Positions 1 to 5,250 of a stretch of DNA of 5,250 nucleotides are shown here, one piece after another. The notes under the pieces were generated by a model, which saw only the letters and a program-made list of their open reading frames with translations, was not told the DNA's origin and ran no database searches. Source of the DNA: Variovorax sp. GTDB lineage: Bacteria; Pseudomonadota; Gammaproteobacteria; Burkholderiales; Burkholderiaceae_C. The position numbers and the translations under genes are program-made. Where the stretch lies: contig JAQGLP010000349.1 of assembly GCA_028292835.1 (NCBI GenBank), positions 1-5,250 of the forward strand, in the 5' to 3' direction. Position 1 is the stretch's first letter. Each line of letters begins with the position of its first letter.

Positions 1-516
1 GACTTCCGCAACGTCATCATCATCATGACGACGAATGCCGGTGCCGAGACGATGAACAAGGCGACGATCGGTTTCACGAATCCGCGCGAAGCGGGCGACG
101 AAATGGCCGACATCAAGCGCCTGTTCACGCCCGAGTTCCGCAATCGCCTGGATGCGACGGTGAGCTTCAAGGCGCTGGACGAAACCGTCATCCTGCGCGT
201 GGTCGACAAGTTCCTGCTGCAGCTCGAAACGCAACTTGCCGAGAAGAAGGTGGAGGTCACCTTCACCGACAACCTGCGCAAGCACTTGGCGAAGAAGGGG
301 TTCGATCCGCTGATGGGCGCGCGTCCGATGCAGCGCCTGATCCAGGACACGATCCGCCGCGCTCTGGCCGACGAGCTGCTGTTCGGCCGCCTGACCGAAG
401 GCGGACGGCTCACGGTCGATCTCGACGAGGCCGGCCAGCCGCTGCTCGACATCCAGCCGCTGCCGAAGAAGGAAGGGCGGGCCAAGCCCGAGGCCGAGGA
501 GGCCGCGACGGGCTGA
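1..516 (+). CDS. clpA: ATP-dependent Clp protease ATP-binding subunit ClpA, C-terminal part (5' end outside window)
   Basis: ClpA is the hexameric AAA+ unfoldase that feeds N-degron and tagged substrates into the ClpP peptidase in the cytoplasm. The reading frame is open from base 1, so the gene starts upstream; 171 residues are visible. They match the end of the second AAA+ module. MTTNAG (window residues 9-14) is the sensor-1 strand. IGF (residues 23-25, bases 67-75) fits the hydrophobic-Gly-hydrophobic loop that docks on ClpP. PEFRNRLD carries the arginine finger (about R49). GARPMQR (about residues 106-112) is the sensor-2 motif of the small D2 domain. The protein ends in a charged Lys/Glu/Ala-rich tail of about 17 residues. 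The ClpP-docking loop separates it from ClpB, which lacks one. clpS normally lies upstream of clpA and cannot be seen here. An intrinsic terminator follows 43 nt after the TGA, so clpA appears to end its transcript. Confidence 0.95.
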   Translation, partial: DFRNVIIIMTTNAGAETMNKATIGFTNPREAGDEMADIKRLFTPEFRNRLDATVSFKALDETVILRVVDKFLLQLETQLAEKKVEVTFTDNLRKHLAKKGFDPLMGARPMQRLIQDTIRRALADELLFGRLTEGGRLTVDLDEAGQPLLDIQPLPKKEGRAKPEAEEAATG

Positions 517-559
517 TCCGCAAACCCGACGCGCGATGCCGCAAGGCACGCAGCGCCAG

Positions 560-594
560 AGGCCGGTGGCATTCACGCTGCCGGCCTTTTTTTT
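560..594 (+). terminator. Rho-independent terminator of clpA
   Basis: A stem AGGCCGG (560-566) pairs with CCGGCCT (581-587). It extends inward through two G-T wobbles and two G-C pairs to about 11 bp, with the 6-nt loop ATTCAC (571-576). A run of eight T (587-594) follows directly. This is a textbook intrinsic terminator on the plus strand, 43 nt after the clpA stop codon. Confidence 0.9.
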
Positions 595-611
595 GCTACT
601 ATTTTTGTAGC
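595..611. repeat. Short AT-rich inverted repeat, possible Comamonadaceae dispersed repeat
   Basis: GCTAC (595-599) and GTAGC (607-611) form a perfect 5-bp inverted repeat around a 7-nt T-rich loop (TATTTTT). It abuts the T-run of the clpA terminator. From memory, similar GCTA-(A/T-rich)-TAGC palindromes are scattered between genes in Comamonadaceae genomes; that link is recollection, not a search. The inverted repeat is directly visible. Its role, whether repeat, accessory terminator hairpin or regulator site, is unknown. Confidence 0.5.
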
Positions 612-629
612 TGGAAACGTCCGTGCACC

Positions 630-642
630 GGGCGCAGCGCCC
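630..642 (+). other. GC-rich hairpin in the cls leader
   Basis: GGGCG (630-634) and CGCCC (638-642) form a 5-bp all-G/C stem with a 3-nt CAG loop, followed by the pyrimidine stretch CCTTTCT. It ends 30 nt before the proposed cls start. It could be a weak second terminator for clpA read-through or a structured 5' leader of cls. The T-tract is too short and interrupted to call it a terminator. Confidence 0.35.
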
Positions 643-672
643 CTTTCTGACCGACCCACTGGATCACCCGCC

Positions 673-2118
673 TTGTACTTGCCCGAAATCAGCCCCGAGT
701 GGAGAACCGGACTTTCCCTGGCGTGGAGCGGCTATCTTGCCGTGCTGTCGGTCTGGATCGTGATGCAAAAGCGCGCGCCGGTCTCGACGATGAGCTGGGT
801 CCTGGCGCTGGCGCTGCTGCCGTTCGTCGGCTTCGTCGTCTATTACTTCCTCGGGCCGCAGCGCCTGAGGAAGCAGCGCATCAGGCGGCTGCGCAGCCGG
901 GCCGGCGAGCATGCCGCCGAGGACGTGGCCCTCCTGCGCGATGCGAGGCACAACGCGCCGCCGGCGCTGCGCCACATCGCCGAGCTTGCCACGGCCACGT
1001 GCGGCATCCCGGTGTCGAGCGCGACCGAAGTGCGGCTGCTGTCGGGCGGCGCGGCGACCTTCGACGCTATCTTCGAGGCGATCCGCGCGGCGCGCGACCA
1101 TGTCCATCTCGAGTACTACATCTTCGAACCCGACCGCATCGGCACGGCACTGCGCGACCTGCTGGTGGAAAAGGCGCAGCAGGGCGTCGCCGTGCGCCTG
1201 CTGCTCGATGCGCTGGGGTCCAAGCGCATCGGGCGCAAGTTCATGGCGCCGATGTTTGCCGCGGGCGTCAAGGTCGCGCTGTTCCACGACACGCGCATCG
1301 GCCGGCGCCTGCGGCCGGTGACCAACTACCGCACGCACCGCAAGATCGTGGTGTGCGACGGCCGCGTCGGCTTCACCGGCGGCATCAACATCACCGACGA
1401 GGAGGACGAGCGCACGCGCGCCGATGCCTACCACGACGTCCATGTGCGCATCGAGGGCAGCGCGGTGCGCTGGCTGCAGACCACCTTCCTGGAGGACTGG
1501 ACCTACGCCAGCGGAGAAAAGGCGCGGGACGCCGACCGGACGCTGGCGCGCCTGCTGCCCAACGTGCCGCCGGGCGACATCGCGGTGCAGATCGTGACCA
1601 GCGGACCCGACAGCCAGCTCGAAGCCATCCACCGGGTGCACCTGTCGGCCATCCAGTCGGCCACCCATCGCGCCTGGCTGACCACCCCGTATTTCGTGCC
1701 CGGCGAGCCGGCGATGATGGCGCTCACCGGCGCGGCGCTGCGCGGCGTCGATGTGCGCCTCCTGGTGCCGCGGCGCAGCGACAGCCGCATCGTGAGCGCC
1801 GCCGCGCGCTCCTACTACGACGAGCTGATCGCCGCCGGCGTCAAGGTGTGGGAGTACAAGGCGCGCATGCTGCACTCCAAGACGCTGGTGGTCGACGACC
1901 ACTGCGCCATGATCGGCACCGCGAACTTCGACAACCGCAGCTTCCGCCTGAATTTCGAGGTGATGGCGGTGGTCTACGGGGACGCGCTGGCGGTGCCGCT
2001 GGCGGCCCAGTTCGAAACCGACCTGTGCAAGGCGTCGCCGGTGCGCGCCCAGCGCCGACAGGATTTCTGGCAGCGGTTGATGGATGCCACGGCACGCCTT
2101 TTTTCCCCTCTGCTTTAA
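673..2118 (+). CDS. cls: Cardiolipin synthase (phospholipase D superfamily, ClsA-like)
   Basis: The protein has 481 residues, close to E. coli ClsA. This family makes cardiolipin in the inner membrane, classically by transferring a phosphatidyl group between two phosphatidylglycerols. Two N-terminal transmembrane helices are visible (about residues 13-31 and 40-60), followed by a basic stretch (RLRKQRIRRLRSR), as in the PLD-nuclease N-terminal domain. Two HKD catalytic motifs follow. The first is H222-x-K224-x4-D229 with GGIN at 236-239; the second is H401-x-K403-x4-D408 with GTANFDNRS at 415-423. The start is uncertain. TTG at 673 lacks a clear Shine-Dalgarno, but the next good start (ATG 763) would remove the first membrane helix, and the frame upstream offers no ATG. 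sbcB begins 9 nt downstream. The ClsA versus ClsB/ClsC subtype is inferred from the membrane helices and length. Confidence 0.92.
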   Translation: MYLPEISPEWRTGLSLAWSGYLAVLSVWIVMQKRAPVSTMSWVLALALLPFVGFVVYYFLGPQRLRKQRIRRLRSRAGEHAAEDVALLRDARHNAPPALRHIAELATATCGIPVSSATEVRLLSGGAATFDAIFEAIRAARDHVHLEYYIFEPDRIGTALRDLLVEKAQQGVAVRLLLDALGSKRIGRKFMAPMFAAGVKVALFHDTRIGRRLRPVTNYRTHRKIVVCDGRVGFTGGINITDEEDERTRADAYHDVHVRIEGSAVRWLQTTFLEDWTYASGEKARDADRTLARLLPNVPPGDIAVQIVTSGPDSQLEAIHRVHLSAIQSATHRAWLTTPYFVPGEPAMMALTGAALRGVDVRLLVPRRSDSRIVSAAARSYYDELIAAGVKVWEYKARMLHSKTLVVDDHCAMIGTANFDNRSFRLNFEVMAVVYGDALAVPLAAQFETDLCKASPVRAQRRQDFWQRLMDATARLFSPLL

Positions 2119-2127
2119 GCTCCGCGC

Positions 2128-3582
2128 ATGGCCGAATACACCTTCCTGTGGCACGACTACGAAACCTTCGGGGTCCATCCGCGGCGCGACCGGCCGGCGC
2201 AGTTCGCCGGCGTTCGCACCGACGCCGAGCTCAACGAGATCGGCGAGCCGCTGGTGCTCTACTGCCAGCCGGCGCCCGACTTCCTGCCCAGCCCTGAATC
2301 CTGCGTGGTGACAGGCATCACGCCGCAGTTGTGCCTGCAGCGCGGCGTGCCCGAGCACGAGTTCGCGCGCCGCATCGAGCAGGCCTTCTCGCAGCCCGGC
2401 ACCATCGGCGCGGGCTACAACACGATCCGCTTCGACGACGAGTTCACGCGCTTCATGTTCTGGCGCAACCTGATCGACCCCTATGGACGCGAATGGCGCA
2501 ACGAATGCGGCCGCTGGGACCTGCTCGACGTCGTGCGCCTGACCCATGCGCTGCGCCCCGACGGCATCGAATGGCCCACTCGCGAGGACGGCCTGCCCAG
2601 CTTCCGGCTGGAAGACCTGGCGCGCGCCAACGGCCTGGCGCACGACGCGGCCCACGAGGCGCTGTCGGACGTGCGCGCCACCATCGCGCTGGCGCGCCTG
2701 GTGCGCCAGAAGCAGCCGCGGCTGTTCGACTTCGCGCTGCGCCTGCGCCACAAGCGCCAGGTCGCGGCCGAGCTCGGCCTGCCGGCGACGAGCGCCATGG
2801 CCAAGCCGTTCCTGCACGTCTCGGGCATGTTCTCGCCGGAGCGCGGCTGCCTTGCCGTGATGTGGCCGCTGGCCAGCCATCCGACCAACAAGAACGAGGT
2901 CATCGCCTGGGACCTGGCGCACGATCCGAGCGAGCTGCCCCTGCTCGACGTGGAGACACTGCGGCTGCGCCTCTTTACCCGCGCGGCCGAGCTGCCCGAG
3001 GGCGTGACGCGCCTGCCCATCAAGTCGATCCACCTGAACCGCTCGCCGATGGTCGTGGGCCAGCTCAAGACGCTGGTGCCGGCCATGGCCGAGCGCTGGG
3101 GTATCGATCTCGACCGCGCGATGCGCCACGCCGAGTTGGCGTCCGCGCTGCCCGACATGAGCGCCATCTGGCCCCGGGTGTTCCAGCGCCCGGCCGAAGC
3201 TGCGGGCGATGTGGACGTGGACGTGGACGAGGACCTGTACGGCGGGCTCCTGGGCGACGCCGACCGCCGTCGGCTCGACGTGCTGCGCGGGCTTTCGGGC
3301 GCCGAGCTGGCGCATGCGCGCGCCGGCTTCGACGATCCTCGACTGCACGAGCTGCTGTTTCGCTACCGGGCGCGCAACTTCCCCGAGACACTGTCGCCCG
3401 AGGAGTCGGCCCGCTGGGAGGCGCACCGCGCCGCGCGGCTGCTCGAAGGCGAGGGCGGCGCGCGCAACGTCGATCGCTTCTTCGCCGAGATCGACACACT
3501 CGCGGACACCGTGGACGAGCGTGGCCAGGAGGTGCTGGGCGCGCTCTACGAGTATGCGGAAGCGATCGCGCCGGAGCCTTGA
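2128..3582 (+). CDS. sbcB: Exodeoxyribonuclease I (SbcB/ExoI)
   Basis: The protein has 484 residues (E. coli ExoI has 475) and can be aligned from memory along its whole length. ExoI degrades single-stranded DNA 3' to 5' in the cytoplasm and acts in recombination and mismatch repair. The DEDDh catalytic set is intact: D10 and E12 in HDYETFG, D103 in RFDDE, and H176 and D181 in HEALSD. Other family landmarks are DRPAQFAGVRTD (21-32), RWDLLDV (129-135), GLPSFRLEDL (155-164), HVSGMFSPERG in the SH3-like region, and YRARNFPETL near the C-terminus. A Val-Asp run (DVDVDVDED, residues 361-369) lies before LYGGLLGDADR and is discussed in the findings. The ATG at 2128 is chosen because family homology begins there. 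It has no strong Shine-Dalgarno and lies 9 nt after the cls stop, so translational coupling is plausible. No clear terminator follows. Confidence 0.96.
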   Translation: MAEYTFLWHDYETFGVHPRRDRPAQFAGVRTDAELNEIGEPLVLYCQPAPDFLPSPESCVVTGITPQLCLQRGVPEHEFARRIEQAFSQPGTIGAGYNTIRFDDEFTRFMFWRNLIDPYGREWRNECGRWDLLDVVRLTHALRPDGIEWPTREDGLPSFRLEDLARANGLAHDAAHEALSDVRATIALARLVRQKQPRLFDFALRLRHKRQVAAELGLPATSAMAKPFLHVSGMFSPERGCLAVMWPLASHPTNKNEVIAWDLAHDPSELPLLDVETLRLRLFTRAAELPEGVTRLPIKSIHLNRSPMVVGQLKTLVPAMAERWGIDLDRAMRHAELASALPDMSAIWPRVFQRPAEAAGDVDVDVDEDLYGGLLGDADRRRLDVLRGLSGAELAHARAGFDDPRLHELLFRYRARNFPETLSPEESARWEAHRAARLLEGEGGARNVDRFFAEIDTLADTVDERGQEVLGALYEYAEAIAPEP

Positions 3583-3622
3583 TTGCTGGCGCCCGCGCCG
3601 GCTGGCCGCAGCGCACCGGATC

Positions 3623-3868
3623 TCAATGCCCCACTGCCCACATGGCCCGGTGCTTGTGCCGCCGCAACGTTCTCTGGCCCTCCTGGGTGATCGACAGGAC
3701 GCGGGCCGGTGCTTGCACCAGCTGCCTCTCCCACCGCGCTGCGGCCGGGATGTCCGCTGTGATGAGGCCCGCGGACAGGTAGCTGCGCAGCGTGTTCACC
3801 TCGTCCGGGTCGCACACGGTGGCCGGCATGGGTCCGTCCGCCAGTCGTTCAAGAAATTTATAGCTCAA
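3623..3868 (-). CDS. Hypothetical protein, 81 residues, possibly winged-helix-like
   Basis: I do not recognise this protein as a named family. The start is TTG (3868-3866). It is supported by a perfect AAGGAG five bases upstream and by an in-frame TGA (3910-3908), with no other usual start codon in between. The sequence is MSYKFLERL, then a Pro/Asp stretch (GPMPATVCDPDEV), a helix-like segment (NTLRSYLSAGLITAD), a linker, and VLSITQEGQRTLRRH. The pattern of helix, GLI turn and hydrophobic strand ending in T-x-E-G-x-x-x-L resembles the wing and last helix of small winged-helix proteins; this is pattern reading, not proof of DNA binding. The basic, His-rich end (RRHKHRAMWAVGH) carries no obvious export signal. 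The gene is convergent with sbcB, with a 40-nt gap, and appears to be a stand-alone unit. It is probably real because of the ribosome site. Confidence 0.7.
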   Translation of the reverse strand: MSYKFLERLADGPMPATVCDPDEVNTLRSYLSAGLITADIPAAARWERQLVQAPARVLSITQEGQRTLRRHKHRAMWAVGH

Positions 3869-3873
3869 CTTGT

Positions 3874-3879
3874 CTCCTT
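3874..3879 (-). promoter_or_regulatory. Shine-Dalgarno of the 81-residue protein
   Basis: Read on the minus strand this is AAGGAG, followed by the 5-nt spacer ACAAG and then the TTG start codon. It is the strongest ribosome binding site in the window and decides the non-ATG start. Confidence 0.75.
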
Positions 3880-3974
3880 CGGCAGTCCTTGCCTCGGATA
3901 CGCGAAGTCAAGCAAGCTGGATTCATGGAGGACGCATGCGGCGAAACCCTGCTCCGCCATCCCTCCGTGCCGCC

Positions 3975-4012
3975 AAAGAAAAAGGCCCTGGCTCGATGCA
4001 CGAGCCAGGGCC
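3975..4012 (-). terminator. Rho-independent terminator of the DUF4331-lipoprotein operon
   Basis: A perfect 12-bp inverted repeat (3984-3995 with 4001-4012) surrounds a 5-nt loop. On the minus strand it is followed by TTTTTCTTT (3983-3975). It lies 20 nt after the lipoprotein stop codon. On the plus strand no T-run follows (CCACGAAG), so it acts in one direction only, serving the minus-strand genes. Confidence 0.92.
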
Positions 4013-4032
4013 CCACGAAGACCGGATGCCGT

Positions 4033-4314
4033 CTAGAGGGCGGCGGCCTCGGTCGTGTTGTCGACCGGCAGGACGGCGTCGCCGAGCTGGACCGGCTCGC
4101 TCGTCTCCGAGTTCGAGGCGACCAGCTCCTTCATGTAGGCCATCAGGGTGGTCACGCTGCCCAGCGCCGAGGCCGGAATCGTCGTGGTCTGACCCTGTCC
4201 GTTGTCGGTCGGGGTGAATACAAAGCCGTTGTTATTGTTGTCTCCGCCCCCGCATCCGGCGACCGCCAGCACGGCAGCCAGCAACGGGATCCTGAAAATT
4301 CCGAGCTTGTTCAT
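4033..4314 (-). CDS. Small lipoprotein of unknown function, 93 residues
   Basis: The N-terminus is a lipoprotein signal peptide: MNKLGIFRI, a hydrophobic core (PLLAAVLAVAG) and the lipobox VAGC with the lipidated cysteine at residue 21. The mature protein would be about 73 residues. It begins CGGGDNNNNGF, a flexible Gly/Asn tether. Residue +2 is Gly rather than Asp, which by the usual Lol rule favours the outer membrane. The remainder has one helix-like segment (SALGSVTTLMAYMKELVAS) and an acidic tail (SETSEPVQLGD, then VDNTTEAAAL). No enzymatic motif is visible. The ATG start has a GGGAG ribosome site 6 nt upstream. The gene starts 13 nt after the stop codon of the DUF4331 gene, and a terminator follows, so it is the last gene of that operon. 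It is presumably a partner or accessory of the DUF4331 protein at the envelope; that role is inferred from position only. Confidence 0.85.
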   Translation of the reverse strand: MNKLGIFRIPLLAAVLAVAGCGGGDNNNNGFVFTPTDNGQGQTTTIPASALGSVTTLMAYMKELVASNSETSEPVQLGDAVLPVDNTTEAAAL

Positions 4315-4320
4315 GAGGAT

Positions 4321-4325
4321 CTCCC
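4321..4325 (-). promoter_or_regulatory. Shine-Dalgarno of the small lipoprotein
   Basis: On the minus strand this is GGGAG, 6 nt before the ATG (spacer ATCCTC). It begins 2 nt after the TAA of the upstream DUF4331 gene, so ribosomes finishing that gene arrive at this site. This fits translational coupling of the two genes. Confidence 0.65.
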
Positions 4326-4327
4326 GA

Positions 4328-5250
4328 TTACGGATAGGTGGTGCCGGCAGCCGGCGGCGGGTTGAAGTTGCCCGGCAGCGGCGTCGTCAGGTAGGGAAAG
4401 GTCGTGCCGTAGTTGGCGGCGGTCTTCCTGACGCCGTCGGTCAGCGCCAAGCCACCGGCGGGCGCGTCGGTGGGCTTGCATCCCACCTGGAGCTTGTCGG
4501 TCGGGCCGGTCAGCACGCACAGGGCACCCATCGCAACGCGCAAGGAGAGGTCCACCACGTCATCGGCGGGCCGCCGGCCGTTCGGAAAGCCCGCATTGTC
4601 ACCCCCCGCGACGCCCAGCGGATTCTGCTTGTCGGGCGCCGTCACCGCGATCGAAGTGTTCAGCCGCAGCATTTCGGCCGGCATCACGTTGGCCGGCTGG
4701 TTCAGGCCGGGAATGCCTTTCAAAAAGACGGTCAAGAGATCGGTCCGCGGGAAGTTGGTCGGCGCCTTGGCGCTGGGGAAGAGCTTCTCGATGAGTGCCG
4801 GGAGCGCCGGATTGGTCACGTAGTCGGCGAAGTTGGCGGCATCGTCCTTGGGCTTGGAGGCGTTGAACTTGTCCTTGTCGTCGATGCCGATCACCACCTC
4901 GTTGACCAGCGGCATGCCGAGCCGGGACACCTGCGCCCAGGGTCCACCCTCCAGCGATGCGCGGTTCAGGCCCGTGCCCGGCGCACCGTTGATGAGCCGC
5001 GCCTGCCGCACACTGGCCGTGGTGTAAGCCCCGATGACGGGGTCAGACGCCGTCGTGATGCACGAGATCGGGAGTTCCAGCGCGAGGGTGCTGACATTCT
5101 TGCCCTCGAGATCGTTGTTGTTGCCGCCCGTCTCCGGCCCCAGCGGGTTGAGGTTGAACAGGTCGAAGGTCTTTCCGACCGCGATGTAGAACGGCTCCTT
5201 GCGCTGCCCGACGAACACGCGTCCGGGGATCGCGCAGCCGGGGATGGAGA
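4328..5250 (-). CDS. DUF4331 domain-containing protein, C-terminal part (5' end outside window)
   Basis: The frame is open through the right edge. GTG at 5218 is an internal Val, because PGCAIPGR-VFVGQRKE reads continuously across it. At least 306 residues are in view. They match what I recall of DUF4331, a family of mostly exported bacterial proteins with no established function. Recognisable blocks are VFVGQRKEPF, GMPLVNEVVIG with KDKFNASKPKDD (about bases 4918-4841), PRTDLLTVFLKGIPGLNQP, EMLRLNTSIAV, and GGDNAGFPNGRRPADDVVD (about 4606-4550). The sequence is rich in Asp, Asn, Gly and Pro, as in extracytoplasmic proteins, with a GGNNND loop. At least four cysteines are in view (in PGC, ISC, ALC and VGC) and could form disulfides if the protein is exported. 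The C-terminus is Pro-rich (LPGNFNPPPAAGTTYP). The signal peptide, if any, is off-window. The gene is followed at 13 nt by the small lipoprotein, and both share one terminator. The family call is by motif memory. Confidence 0.85.
   Translation of the reverse strand, partial: SIPGCAIPGRVFVGQRKEPFYIAVGKTFDLFNLNPLGPETGGNNNDLEGKNVSTLALELPISCITTASDPVIGAYTTASVRQARLINGAPGTGLNRASLEGGPWAQVSRLGMPLVNEVVIGIDDKDKFNASKPKDDAANFADYVTNPALPALIEKLFPSAKAPTNFPRTDLLTVFLKGIPGLNQPANVMPAEMLRLNTSIAVTAPDKQNPLGVAGGDNAGFPNGRRPADDVVDLSLRVAMGALCVLTGPTDKLQVGCKPTDAPAGGLALTDGVRKTAANYGTTFPYLTTPLPGNFNPPPAAGTTYP

Noticed and set aside
590..625. Possible promoter for cls (TTGCTA or TACTAT hexamers)
   Set aside because: Neither hexamer has an acceptable partner at 16-18 bp spacing, and both lie inside the inverted repeat and terminator T-run.
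659..668. CTGGATCACC just before cls, identical to the sequence next to the 3' end of 16S rRNA
   Set aside because: Only 10 nt match and the following bases diverge (CGCC instead of TCCT). There is no other rRNA-like sequence nearby, so it is taken as chance.
699..2297. A 532-codon plus-strand frame overlapping cls and the start of sbcB
   Set aside because: It is out of frame with two well-supported genes, and its Arg/Ala/Gly-rich composition is typical of a GC-rich shadow frame.
664..3426. A 920-codon open frame on the minus strand covering cls and most of sbcB
   Set aside because: cls and sbcB are in the same plus-strand frame, and this antisense frame is codon-aligned with both. It can stop only where the sense strand uses TTA, CTA or TCA, which high-GC genes avoid. 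Its translation is Arg/His/Gln/Ala-rich with no recognisable domain, and both sense genes are certain.
2331..3782. A 483-codon plus-strand frame overlapping sbcB and the small minus-strand gene
   Set aside because: It is a shadow of sbcB in another frame, low-complexity Arg/Ala/Pro sequence without motifs, and it crosses a convergent gene.
3848..3866. TATAAATTT near the start of the small gene as another copy of the AT-rich repeat
   Set aside because: It is explained by the codons for S-Y-K-F-L, and there is no inverted partner arm.
3880..3974. Possible minus-strand promoter for the 81-residue gene (TTGACT at about 3911-3906)
   Set aside because: A -35-like hexamer is present, but the sequence 17 bp downstream is a poor -10 and the nearest TAT is too close. 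Otherwise I see nothing in this stretch.
4413..4823. A 136-codon plus-strand frame opposite the DUF4331 gene
   Set aside because: The minus strand carries conserved DUF4331 blocks across this interval. The plus-strand product has no recognisable family.
5216..5218. GTG as the start codon of the DUF4331 gene
   Set aside because: Family-like sequence (PGCAIPGR) continues in frame upstream to the window edge, so the GTG is an internal valine.

Overview
The window is about two-thirds G+C and contains dense bacterial coding sequence. The ClpA tail, cardiolipin synthase and exonuclease I all look proteobacterial. The intergenic AT-rich palindrome after clpA resembles short dispersed repeats I remember from Comamonadaceae (Variovorax/Acidovorax-like Burkholderiales). 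I therefore suggest a betaproteobacterium, probably Comamonadaceae, on protein resemblance and repeat style only, without a database search.

Layout, left to right. (1) 1-516, plus strand: the C-terminal 171 residues of ClpA, the AAA+ unfoldase of the ClpAP protease, followed by a strong intrinsic terminator (560-594). (2) 517-672: an intergenic leader with three consecutive hairpin-capable elements. (3) 673-2118, plus: a complete cardiolipin synthase with two transmembrane helices and two HKD motifs. (4) 2128-3582, plus: a complete exodeoxyribonuclease I (SbcB), only 9 nt after cls and probably co-transcribed with it. (5) 3623-3868, minus: an 81-residue hypothetical protein, convergent with sbcB, with a TTG start and a strong Shine-Dalgarno. 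(6) 3869-4032: a short intergenic stretch holding a 12-bp perfect-stem terminator read from the minus strand. (7) 4033-4314, minus: a 93-residue lipoprotein. (8) 4328-5250, minus: the C-terminal 306 residues of a DUF4331-family secreted protein, running off the right edge.

Genes 1-4 are housekeeping: protein quality control, membrane phospholipid synthesis and DNA repair. The minus-strand pair 7-8 is the least understood part. A DUF4331 protein and a tiny lipoprotein sit 13 nt apart, share a terminator, and look like one exported module of unknown function. There is no evidence of mobile elements, CRISPR arrays, tRNA/rRNA genes or phage genes. I found nothing in the window that makes a convincing new biological system. 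The DUF4331-lipoprotein pair and the small TTG-start protein are the best leads.
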